From NCBI GenBank assembly GCA_964614415.1, contig CAZTLE010000096.1, positions 1 through 15,251 on the forward strand: DNA of 15,251 nt, written 5' to 3'. The notes beneath the pieces are model-generated. The model was not told where the DNA came from. It saw only the letters and a list, made by a program, of their open reading frames with translations, and ran no database searches. A program made the position numbers and the translations under genes. Shown here in pieces: positions 7,182 through 14,086 of this stretch (within the stretch, counting starts at the first letter, position 1; the number at the start of each line of letters is the position of its first letter). Source of the DNA: CAZTLE01 sp964614415. GTDB lineage: Bacteria; Bacteroidota; Bacteroidia; Flavobacteriales; Flavobacteriaceae.

Positions 7182-7198
7182 CTTTTGTACAACAAAAG
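7182..7198. repeat. Small inverted repeat before the TolC gene
   Basis: CTTTTGT-ACA-ACAAAAG is a perfect 7-bp inverted repeat in the 72-nt gap between adaptor 1 and the TolC gene. It is AT-rich and has no T-run after it, so it is not a convincing terminator. It could be an operator or an mRNA hairpin that alters expression of the distal genes, or chance. Confidence 0.3.
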
Positions 7199-7222
7199 AC
7201 ATATTCAACAACTGTCAACAGT

Positions 7223-8665
7223 ATGAAGAAGTTTGTATTACTCAGTATTGTTTTTTTCCTGGCCTTTCAAACCAGTGCTCAGAAGAAATGGACGCTTAAA
7301 GAGTGTGTGGAACACGCCCTTGAGAATAACATCTCGGTAAAGCAGTCCGAACTGGATATTGATCTGGCCGATATCGAAAAGAAGGATGCTATCGGAAACT
7401 ATCTGCCTTCCCTTAACGGGTCGGCCTCAAACACCTGGAATACGGGTCTTACTCAGGACATTACGACCGGGATTCTTAGAACACAGACATCCCGGAACTC
7501 TTCATACAGTGTGACGGCAGGAGTGACTGTATTTAACGGTTTGCGAAACATGCGCACCTTGCAACGAGCCAAATTATCCCAACTATCCGCTCAGTACGGA
7601 CTGGATAAAATGAAAGATGACATCTCGTTGTTCGTTGCCAATGCCTATTTGCAGGTACTTACAAACAAGGCCAATCTGGAGGTTATTAAATCACAAAACC
7701 AGGTTACCCTTGAGCAGGTAGAGCGTACACAAGAGCTGGTGGATGCCGGGGTTTTGCCGAGAGGTGATCTTTTGGAAATTCAGGCTACCGATGCCACGGA
7801 GAAGCAAAACATTGCGGTTAATGAGAACCAGGTGCAGATCTCGCTTATCAGTTTGGCGCAGTTACTACTCATTAAGGATTACGAGAACTTCGATATTGAA
7901 GACGAAGGATACGATATTATCGATGAAGGCATTTCATCCAAGGACATTGCGGAGATTATTGCCTCAGCTAAAGAGAACCGCCAGGAGGTTAGAATTGCAG
8001 AAACCAATTTGGAGTTAGCGCAAAAGGACCTTCAGATCTCTCGCTCAGCGTATTACCCAACACTTAATGCCTTCTTCAACTACAATACACGGGAAACCGA
8101 TTTTCCCCGTATTACTCAAACCGTTGATCCCGATAACCCAACCCTCACTCAGGATATTGGTTTTGTGGAATCAACAGGGGAGACCGTAGTGGCGCTGGTA
8201 CCCAATACAGTATTGCAAGAGTTGGCTCCGTTGCCGTTCTTCGATCAGTTGGCCCAGAATGACGGTATTTCCTACGGATTCCAGTTGAATGTCCCCATCT
8301 TTAATGGATTCGGTACACGAAACAATGTGAAGCGTAGTAAGGTAAATGTTATGCGGCAGGAGTTTCTATTGGAACAGGCCAAGCTGGATCTCGAATCAAC
8401 AGTGTATCAGGCCTATGTAGATGCCAAAGGTTCTCTGAAGTCCTATGAAGCGGCTTTGGCAGCCCTCGAATCTCAAGAATTGGCATATCAGTATGCAAAA
8501 GATCGATACGATGTCGGGTTGACAAATGCCTTTGACTTTAGCCAGTCGAAGCTGCGCTACGATAATGCTAAAATAGAAGCAAACAGAACCAAATACGATT
8601 ATATTTTCAGATTAAAGGTTTTAGAGTTATATTTTGGTATACCGGCAACTGAATTAAAGTTTTAA
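7223..8665 (+). CDS. TolC-family outer-membrane efflux channel
   Basis: This 480-residue outer-membrane protein should form the trimeric channel through which the ABC/adaptor complex discharges. A signal peptide (MKKFVLLSIVFFLAFQTSAQ) is followed by WTLKECVEHALENN, the usual start of mature TolC-type proteins. Two homologous halves, each with long coiled-coil helices, are visible: the first around residues 20-230, and the second from about 250, repeating the IAETNLELAQKDLQISRSAYYPTLNAF type of motif. The second half ends with the YDVGLTNAFDFSQSK helix. Length is normal. It lies 72 nt after adaptor 1 and just before adaptor 2, so it is encoded inside the efflux operon. Confidence 0.93.
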   Translation: MKKFVLLSIVFFLAFQTSAQKKWTLKECVEHALENNISVKQSELDIDLADIEKKDAIGNYLPSLNGSASNTWNTGLTQDITTGILRTQTSRNSSYSVTAGVTVFNGLRNMRTLQRAKLSQLSAQYGLDKMKDDISLFVANAYLQVLTNKANLEVIKSQNQVTLEQVERTQELVDAGVLPRGDLLEIQATDATEKQNIAVNENQVQISLISLAQLLLIKDYENFDIEDEGYDIIDEGISSKDIAEIIASAKENRQEVRIAETNLELAQKDLQISRSAYYPTLNAFFNYNTRETDFPRITQTVDPDNPTLTQDIGFVESTGETVVALVPNTVLQELAPLPFFDQLAQNDGISYGFQLNVPIFNGFGTRNNVKRSKVNVMRQEFLLEQAKLDLESTVYQAYVDAKGSLKSYEAALAALESQELAYQYAKDRYDVGLTNAFDFSQSKLRYDNAKIEANRTKYDYIFRLKVLELYFGIPATELKF

Positions 8666-8667
8666 TT

Positions 8668-9963
8668 ATGTCACGAAAAAGACTCATATGGATAATTGGG
8701 ATTGTTGTAGTCCTGTGTGTTGTCCTAATTGTAGTACGCAAGAACAAGGGTGATGGTGACGAGAGAGAAGTACAAATAACCAAAATAGAACCGATCGATA
8801 TTGTCGAAACGGTTGCGGCAACCGGAAAGATACAACCGGAGGTGGAGGTAATGCTCTCTTCGGAAGTATCGGGAGAGATTATCGAATTGCCTATCAAAGA
8901 AGGGCAACAGGTAGAGAAAGGCGACCTTTTGGTCCGCATTAACCCTGATCTCATTCAGTCTGCACTTAACCAGTCGCAGGCAGGACTTCAAAATGTTCGT
9001 GCGATCCTGGCACAGTCTCAGGCAAGTTTACGAAACGCCGAGCTGAACTACGAGCGAAATAAATCACTCTTCGAGAAAGGTGTAATTTCCAAATCGACCT
9101 GGGATCAATCCGTGGCCGATTATGAAATGGCCAAGGCCAATGTAGAGGCGGCACGATATAATGTACAAAGCGCAGCTGCTAATGTTAAGCAGTCCAGAGA
9201 CAACCTGTCGAGGACTTCCATATTCGCTCCTATGAGTGGAACTATTTCAAAACTCTCGGTTGAGTTGGGAGAGCGGGTTGTTGGAACTGCTCAAATGGCG
9301 GGTACCGAGATCGTTCGCGTAGCGGACCTTGCCAATATGGAAGTGGAAGTAGATGTGAATGAGAATGATATTGTGAAGGTGGCCCTTGGGGATTCCACCA
9401 TAGTGGAGGTAGATGCCTATTTGAAGCGCGAATTCAAAGGAATAGTAACTGAAATTGCTAACTCTGCAGAGGCCACACTATCTGCAGATCAGGTAACCAA
9501 CTTCAAGGTAAAAGTGCGTATCCTTCCTGAGTCTTATGCCGATCTCACCGAAGGGAAGCCGGATTACTATTCTCCGTTCCGTCCCGGAATGACGGCCACA
9601 GTGGACGTGATTACCGAGAAGAAGGAAAAGATCATTGGAGTACCTATTAGCGCCGTAGTTATAAAGACGGATACAACCGGAAAGAAGAAGTTTGGTGTGA
9701 AAAAGGACGAGGATGAAAAAGAATCTGACGAAAAGTTCGAATGTGTGTTCGTCAAAGATGGAGAAGAAGCCAAACTACGCGTGATCACTACGGGAATTCA
9801 GGATGACAGCAATATTGAGATCACTTCGGGTCTTGCTGAAAACGAAGAAGTAATAACCGGACCTTATAATACGGTGACCAAATTACTTGAATCCGGAGAT
9901 AAGGTTAAGTCAGAAGACGGTGAGTCAGACGACGAAGATACAACAAGCGATAGCGAAGACTAA
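8668..9963 (+). CDS. HlyD/MacA-family periplasmic adaptor, second, with acidic tail
   Basis: This 431-residue membrane-fusion protein has an N-terminal anchor (about 5-23), a lipoyl domain split around the hairpin (ATGKIQPEVEVMLSSEVSG, 51-69), a long helical hairpin (about 97-180) and the TolC-contact-like RNKSLFEKGVIS (130-141). It then has FAPMSGTISKLSVELGERV (second lipoyl half) and beta-barrel domains. It is paralogous to the first adaptor but differs in two ways: a Lys/Asp/Glu-rich insert around 332-352 and a strongly acidic C-terminal tail of about 25 residues ending DDEDTTSDSED. It starts 2 nt after the TolC stop. It may form mixed adaptor rings with the first one or serve another permease encoded elsewhere. 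Confidence 0.9.
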   Translation: MSRKRLIWIIGIVVVLCVVLIVVRKNKGDGDEREVQITKIEPIDIVETVAATGKIQPEVEVMLSSEVSGEIIELPIKEGQQVEKGDLLVRINPDLIQSALNQSQAGLQNVRAILAQSQASLRNAELNYERNKSLFEKGVISKSTWDQSVADYEMAKANVEAARYNVQSAAANVKQSRDNLSRTSIFAPMSGTISKLSVELGERVVGTAQMAGTEIVRVADLANMEVEVDVNENDIVKVALGDSTIVEVDAYLKREFKGIVTEIANSAEATLSADQVTNFKVKVRILPESYADLTEGKPDYYSPFRPGMTATVDVITEKKEKIIGVPISAVVIKTDTTGKKKFGVKKDEDEKESDEKFECVFVKDGEEAKLRVITTGIQDDSNIEITSGLAENEEVITGPYNTVTKLLESGDKVKSEDGESDDEDTTSDSED

Positions 9964-9966
9964 CTC

Positions 9967-10641
9967 ATGTCCACAATACTGTGCCTTGAAACGGCCACAA
10001 CGAATTGTTCGGTAGCGCTTTCGGAAAACGGAAGCGTTATCGCGTTATTGGAGGATAGTAGCGGTGGTTATTCCCATGGTGAGAAGCTGCATGTATACAT
10101 CGAACAGGTATGCAAGCAAGCGAATATTAGCTTTGATCAGTTGGATGCTATAGCCGTTAGCAAAGGACCGGGATCTTATACAGGTCTGCGCATCGGTGTT
10201 TCAGCAGCCAAAGGCCTCTGCTTTTCTTTGGACATTCCGCTAATTTCCATTCCCACGCTCGATTCCCTGGCGCATAAGATCAACCATTCAGGCGGGACGA
10301 TTATTCCCATGTTGGATGCAAGGCGTATGGAGGTATATTCGGCAGTATACGATCAGGAGAAAGATCAGATACGTGATACGCGCGCCGAAGTATTGTCTGA
10401 AACCTCGTATGATGAATACCTGGAGAAAGGCCGGGTGTATTTCGTAGGTAATGGGGTTGAAAAGTTTCAGGCAATCTGTAGTCATCCCAATGCCTCCTTT
10501 GTGCCGGATGAACTACCCTCAGCGAATGAAATGGGGGCGTTGGCCGAAGCCAAATTCCAAAACAAAGCGTTTGAAGACGTCGCCTATTTTGAGCCTTTCT
10601 ACCTAAAAGACTTCATCGTGGGGTCCAGGCCAAAGTCCTAA
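9967..10641 (+). CDS. tsaB: TsaB, subunit of the tRNA threonylcarbamoyladenosine complex
   Basis: TsaB is the non-catalytic partner of TsaD in the TsaBDE complex, which completes t6A at position 37 of ANN-decoding tRNAs in the cytoplasm. The 224-residue product has the ASKHA fold start (ILCLETATTNCSVALSENG, 4-22) and the family signature AVSKGPGSYTGLRIGVSAAKG (63-83). SHGEKLHVYIE (36-46) corresponds to the usual HSEKLLP region. Length is normal for TsaB and shorter than TsaD, and the metal-binding HxxxH of TsaD is absent. It follows adaptor 2 by 3 nt, so this essential-pathway gene appears to be read from the efflux operon. Its stop overlaps that of the convergent lipoprotein gene. Confidence 0.95.
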   Translation: MSTILCLETATTNCSVALSENGSVIALLEDSSGGYSHGEKLHVYIEQVCKQANISFDQLDAIAVSKGPGSYTGLRIGVSAAKGLCFSLDIPLISIPTLDSLAHKINHSGGTIIPMLDARRMEVYSAVYDQEKDQIRDTRAEVLSETSYDEYLEKGRVYFVGNGVEKFQAICSHPNASFVPDELPSANEMGALAEAKFQNKAFEDVAYFEPFYLKDFIVGSRPKS

Positions 10642-12749
10642 TTCAAGAGCTCCAGAGCCCTGTCGACTTCCTGCACAGGCAATTTGCAGGCATTGTTAAC
10701 ACATACGTAGATAAACGTTTTCCCTTCAACATAACGACCTTCCAATAGCGGTCGTTTTCCGCCGGGAGCCGTACTTCCGGCAATAAGCTTGTTGGGAAGG
10801 TATTTGCCATTGAGTTCACGGATTTTTTCCCCGGCCTCGTCACCAACTACCACAATCTCGTAATACTTGTCCTGATGATTGGCCAGCAGATCCATCCAGT
10901 TGGAGAAAGCACCTGGATAGCGTTCCATTTCCTCCTGCACGTTTTTGAGCATTTGGGTAGCCGTTTTCAAGTAATCGGGTGCATCGAAATGATGGGATAG
11001 TACGAAGAGATTCTTAGCCATCATGGAATTGGAACCCGGGATCACTTCATCCCTGTACTGGAAACTACGGGTAACCAGTTTGCGGTCTTCACTGGAGGTG
11101 AAATAGAACATGCTTCGGTCCGCATCAAAGAAATGCGTGAACGTATAGTCTGCCATCGTTTTGGCCTTGTCGATCCATTGCGCGTCGAGGGTAATCTCAT
11201 ACAATGCAATAAAGGCATCAATTACGGCGGCGTAATCCTCCAGATATCCGTTGATCGTGCTTTTGCCATCCTTATAGCTGTGGAATAGGTTGCCGGATGG
11301 TTGAAGTTGATACTCCGAAATGAATTCCGCATTCTTCACGGCTGCTTCCAAATAAGCAGGCTCTCCAAAGACCTTATAGGCATCCACATAGCCTTTGAGC
11401 ATCAATCCGTTCCAGGAGGTAAGGGTTTTGTCGTCCAATCGCGGCTTGGGGCGCTTATTGCGGTAGTCCAGAAGTAACTCTTTCCATTGCTTCTTTTTCT
11501 GCTGAAGGGCTTCTTCGGAGAGGTTGAATTCAGACTGAATTTCAGCATCGGTCTTGTTGCGAATCAGTACGTAGTGGTCATTCTCCCATTTTCCGAAGCT
11601 ATTGATGTTATAGTAGGCCTCAAAAACAGGGAAATCGGTTCCCAGTTGTGATTCCAGTTCTTCTTTTGTGTAGATGTAGTAAGCACCTTCTTCCAATTCT
11701 CCTGAAGCTGTTTCACTATCCGCGTCCAAAGACGAATAGAACGCCCCCTGATCGTTGGTCATCTCTCGCGCAATATAATCGAGGGTCTCATACACCACTT
11801 CCTTATACAGGGGATTTCCGGTCACGGCATAGGCCTGACTGTACAAACTCACAAGTTGCCCGTTATCGTACAACATCTTTTCAAAGTGAGGAACATGCCA
11901 GCGTATGTCCACACTGTAACGCGCAAAACCGCCACCGATGTGGTCATACACACCGCCAAACGCCATTTTTTGAAGCGTGAGGTCTACTTGCTTCAGTAGC
12001 CTGGCGTCGCCTTCCTCAACCGCATGGCGCAGGAGATATTGATAGTTATTGGGCATCATGAATTTTGGAGCCCTTTGATATCCTCCGTCTATGGTATCGA
12101 AATTCTGACTCCAACGTGCGACCAGTGCTTCAGTAGGGTAGCTGGCAAAGTCAACATCGGATGTGTTCAGAGTGACGAGGTCCACACTTTTGATACCTTG
12201 CTCCAATCGGGAGGCAACCTCTTCCAGTGTTTGAGGGTCTTCTTCGTAGATGTCATAGACCCGCTCTATAGCGTCTATCCAATCGTCTTTTTTGAAATAT
12301 GTGCCACCCCATACCGGACGCCCGTCGGGCAAAGTGATCACGTTCAGGGGCCAACCGGCACTTCCGGTCATCAAATGTACGGCGTTGATATAGATTTGAT
12401 CTACATCGGGTCGTTCTTCTCTATCCACTTTTACCGAAATGAACCGGTCGTTCATAACGGCAGCTACGGTGGAATCCTCGAAACTTTCCCGTTCCATTAC
12501 ATGGCACCAATGACAAGCAGAGTATCCTATACTTACAATCATGAGTTTGCCACTGCTTCGGGCCTCTTCCAGGGTTTTGTCGTTCCAGGGCTTCCAGTTC
12601 ACCGGATTGTGCGCATGTTGCAACAGGTAAGGACTGGTTTCATTGATTAGATCGTTGGTATAGGCATGTGTATCCACATCATCTTTTTTAGAAGAATTGC
12701 ACGCGCAGAACACAACAACAGATAGAAAAAGTAACAGTAAGCGGTTCAT
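10638..12749 (-). CDS. Thioredoxin-domain lipoprotein, DUF255/YyaL/SPATA20 family
   Basis: This 703-residue protein belongs to the family with an N-terminal thioredoxin-like domain and a C-terminal (alpha/alpha)6 barrel resembling glycan epimerases and hydrolases. The family hallmark SPYLLQHAHNPVNW is at 39-52, the redox-type motif GYSACHWCHVME gives Cys79 and Cys82, and KVDREERPDVD follows at 107-117. Barrel-region motifs such as PKFMMPNN, GGGFARYSVD, WHVPHFEKMLYDN and LTSWNGLM are intact. The N-terminus (MNRLLLLFLSVVVFCACNSSKKDD) looks like a lipoprotein signal with Cys17 as the lipidated residue, though Phe at -3 is not ideal. Most family members I know are cytoplasmic or organellar, so export here is notable. 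Biochemical function of the family is poorly defined. It converges on tsaB with a 4-bp overlap. Confidence 0.92.
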   Translation of the reverse strand: MNRLLLLFLSVVVFCACNSSKKDDVDTHAYTNDLINETSPYLLQHAHNPVNWKPWNDKTLEEARSSGKLMIVSIGYSACHWCHVMERESFEDSTVAAVMNDRFISVKVDREERPDVDQIYINAVHLMTGSAGWPLNVITLPDGRPVWGGTYFKKDDWIDAIERVYDIYEEDPQTLEEVASRLEQGIKSVDLVTLNTSDVDFASYPTEALVARWSQNFDTIDGGYQRAPKFMMPNNYQYLLRHAVEEGDARLLKQVDLTLQKMAFGGVYDHIGGGFARYSVDIRWHVPHFEKMLYDNGQLVSLYSQAYAVTGNPLYKEVVYETLDYIAREMTNDQGAFYSSLDADSETASGELEEGAYYIYTKEELESQLGTDFPVFEAYYNINSFGKWENDHYVLIRNKTDAEIQSEFNLSEEALQQKKKQWKELLLDYRNKRPKPRLDDKTLTSWNGLMLKGYVDAYKVFGEPAYLEAAVKNAEFISEYQLQPSGNLFHSYKDGKSTINGYLEDYAAVIDAFIALYEITLDAQWIDKAKTMADYTFTHFFDADRSMFYFTSSEDRKLVTRSFQYRDEVIPGSNSMMAKNLFVLSHHFDAPDYLKTATQMLKNVQEEMERYPGAFSNWMDLLANHQDKYYEIVVVGDEAGEKIRELNGKYLPNKLIAGSTAPGGKRPLLEGRYVEGKTFIYVCVNNACKLPVQEVDRALELLN

Positions 12750-12762
12750 AGGTGCAATAATA

Positions 12763-12802
12763 AGAAAACAAAAATACGCTTTTGCAAGGCAAGAGCGTAT
12801 TT
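12763..12802 (-). terminator. Rho-independent terminator after the dodecin gene
   Basis: Read on the minus strand, a 14-bp stem (arms at 12789-12802 and 12772-12785, one G-U pair) with a 3-nt loop is followed by TTGTTTTC, a U-rich tract. It begins 20 nt after the dodecin stop. This should end the Nfu-dodecin transcript just before the lipoprotein gene. Confidence 0.75.
12769..12776 (-). promoter_or_regulatory. Candidate -7 element for the DUF255 lipoprotein gene
   Basis: On the minus strand TATTTTTG exactly matches TAnnTTTG and ends 19 nt before the lipoprotein ATG, a normal leader length. No TTG lies at the expected 19-20 nt upstream; the nearest leaves a 13-nt spacer. The element lies inside the 3' arm and T-run of the terminator hairpin at 12763-12802, so it may simply be part of that terminator. 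Confidence 0.4.
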
Positions 12803-12822
12803 AACAGGTGTGTTTTAAGTCT

Positions 12823-13023
12823 TTATTTTACTTCAAAAGTGATTTTAACATTGACGCGAAATTCGGTGACATTATCTCCATCCACAATAGCGCTTTGATC
12901 CTGCAGGTATACAGATCGTATGTTCTTAACACTTTTAGCTGCTTGTTTCACAGCATTTCGGGTAGCATCTTCCCAACTTTCCTTTGAATTTGAAAGGACT
13001 TCAATGACTTTCAATACGGCCAT
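12823..13023 (-). CDS. Dodecin family protein, variant flavin site
   Basis: This 66-residue protein matches the dodecin fold: strand LKVIEVLSNS, helix SWEDATRNAVKQAAKSVKNI (16-35), then two strands ending FRVNVKITFEVK. Dodecins assemble as hollow dodecamers that store or buffer flavins in the cytoplasm. In the well-studied archaeal and Thermus proteins a Trp in the NVVWAEV or HLDWFEV position stacks on the flavin and a Gln in the next strands contacts it. Aligning by eye, these positions are Ser and Arg here (NIRSVYL and EFRVNV). The fold call is solid, but flavin binding should not be assumed. It lies 79 nt downstream of the Nfu gene on the same strand with no terminator between, and is followed by a strong terminator. 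Confidence 0.88.
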   Translation of the reverse strand: MAVLKVIEVLSNSKESWEDATRNAVKQAAKSVKNIRSVYLQDQSAIVDGDNVTEFRVNVKITFEVK

Positions 13024-13102
13024 AATACGTTGATTTTAGGGTTAAACAATAACCTTTAAGGTACGTAATTTATTTGAAAGAAAAGACGAGGGTTCTCTAT
13101 GG

Positions 13103-14005
13103 CTAACCGTTTATGGCTTCTACATTCTGAACGCGCCCCTGAAGCATTTCGCGCAACATGGTTTCAATACCGTTCTTTAAAGTAACCGTGGAGGAGGGGC
13201 AACCACTACAAGCTCCTTGCAGCACAACACGCACTGTTTTGGTGTCCGGATTGAAGGATTCAAAAGCAATATGTCCACCATCTCCGGCAACAGCCGGTTT
13301 TACGTATTCATCGAGAATTGAAATGATTTCTTTGTCAAAATCACTCAATTTTTGATCATTTTCGGGCAAAATCGCTCCATTTTGATCGGTTTTTGCCTGA
13401 AATTGCTCATTTAGGACAGTTTCCCCCGATTCTAAGTAATTTCTTACAAATTCGCGAAGCTCCATGGTAATATCCTGCCATTCGGCCACATCGTACTTGG
13501 CAATAGACACATAATTGGCACTGAGGAATACTTCTTTAACAAACGGAAAACCGAAAAGTTCCTTAGCAAGGGGTGCTTGTGCCGCGTCGTCGATATTCTT
13601 GAATTCAAACATGCCTTCCACAAGGGGTTTGTTGGCTACAAACTTCATCACGGAAGGATTTGGAGTACTTTCGGCATATACGGTCACTGGGATTCGCTGG
13701 GGTTCCTTTTCTTCTGAAATCACCGCCTGGCCCGAATTCAGGTAGGTCGCGATAGATTCGGCCACCTCATTCTGAACCTCCTCCCAGGTAACGATATTAT
13801 ACTTTTCGATCGCCACAAAATCCCTGGAAATGTAGACGGTTTTTACGAAAGGAAGATAGAATAACTGCTGTGCAAGAGGACTGGGAGCAGCTTCTTCAAT
13901 ATTTCCAAACTCATAACTCCTCGATTCCGTTAAAAACGAGTCCGCAATAAACTTAACGATGTTTTCGTTGTTAGTAGGTTGAATACGTATGTTAAATTGA
14001 GACAT
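13103..14005 (-). CDS. Nfu-type Fe-S scaffold with tandem Nfu_N domains
   Basis: This 300-residue cytoplasmic protein is predicted to carry and transfer iron-sulfur clusters. Two Nfu_N-like domains occur in tandem (about 3-97 and 106-200), sharing patterns such as AAPSPLAQQLFYLPFVKTVYIS and AAQAPLAKELFGFPFVKEVFLS. After a linker, the C-terminal NifU domain (about 222-297) has GACSGCPSS with Cys266 and Cys269, the cluster ligands, and the PAVAGDGGHI motif. I chose the ATG at 14005 because residues before it, starting from a TTG at 14053, are read out of the promoter, and MSQFNIRIQPT begins the first domain properly. The second Nfu_N copy keeps the STPNP motif; the first has QPTNN instead. It is transcribed divergently from the secreted protein gene at 14087. 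Confidence 0.92.
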   Translation of the reverse strand: MSQFNIRIQPTNNENIVKFIADSFLTESRSYEFGNIEEAAPSPLAQQLFYLPFVKTVYISRDFVAIEKYNIVTWEEVQNEVAESIATYLNSGQAVISEEKEPQRIPVTVYAESTPNPSVMKFVANKPLVEGMFEFKNIDDAAQAPLAKELFGFPFVKEVFLSANYVSIAKYDVAEWQDITMELREFVRNYLESGETVLNEQFQAKTDQNGAILPENDQKLSDFDKEIISILDEYVKPAVAGDGGHIAFESFNPDTKTVRVVLQGACSGCPSSTVTLKNGIETMLREMLQGRVQNVEAING

Positions 14006-14022
14006 AAATAGCAGTTTTTTTG

Positions 14023-14053
14023 CAAAATTATAAAACAAAACCGTAGTATTCAA
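14023..14053 (-). promoter_or_regulatory. Bacteroidota-type promoter of the nfu gene
   Basis: On the minus strand TTG (14053-14051) is followed by a 20-nt spacer and TAATTTTG (14030-14023), an exact TAnnTTTG match. The -7 element ends 17 nt before the ATG at 14005, giving a short leader. The spacing is identical to that of the promoter at 493-523. Confidence 0.8.
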
Positions 14054-14061
14054 TATATTTG
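14054..14061 (+). promoter_or_regulatory. -7 element for the secreted choice-of-anchor L gene
   Basis: TATATTTG exactly matches TAnnTTTG and ends 25 nt before the ATG at 14087. No TTG is found at 17-23 nt upstream; the nearest, at 14020-14022, is 31 nt away, so the promoter may be weak or activator-dependent. It directly abuts the -33 TTG of the divergent nfu promoter. Confidence 0.6.
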
Positions 14062-14086
14062 GCTACCTATACCTAATAACCTACAT

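Noticed and set aside
2619..7185. Shared 11-mer TGTAACACTTT at 2619-2629 and 7175-7185, both in gaps bordering or inside the efflux operon
   Set aside because: A matching 11-mer pair is expected by chance in a 15-kb window, and the first copy is part of a weak terminator hairpin. It is worth a look only if conserved in relatives.
7150..7222. Promoter for the TolC gene in the 72-nt gap
   Set aside because: CACTTTTG at 7181-7188 comes close to TAnnTTTG but has a mismatch in the key TA and no TTG at suitable spacing. The gene is more simply read from the upstream operon.
12024..12650. Open frame of 208 codons on the plus strand
   Set aside because: It is antisense to the DUF255 lipoprotein gene, whose minus-strand reading has strong family motifs throughout. 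The antisense product shows no recognisable domain.
14006..14053. Extended start (TTG 14053) for the nfu gene
   Set aside because: This TTG is the -33 box of its own promoter and the -7 element lies between it and the ATG at 14005.
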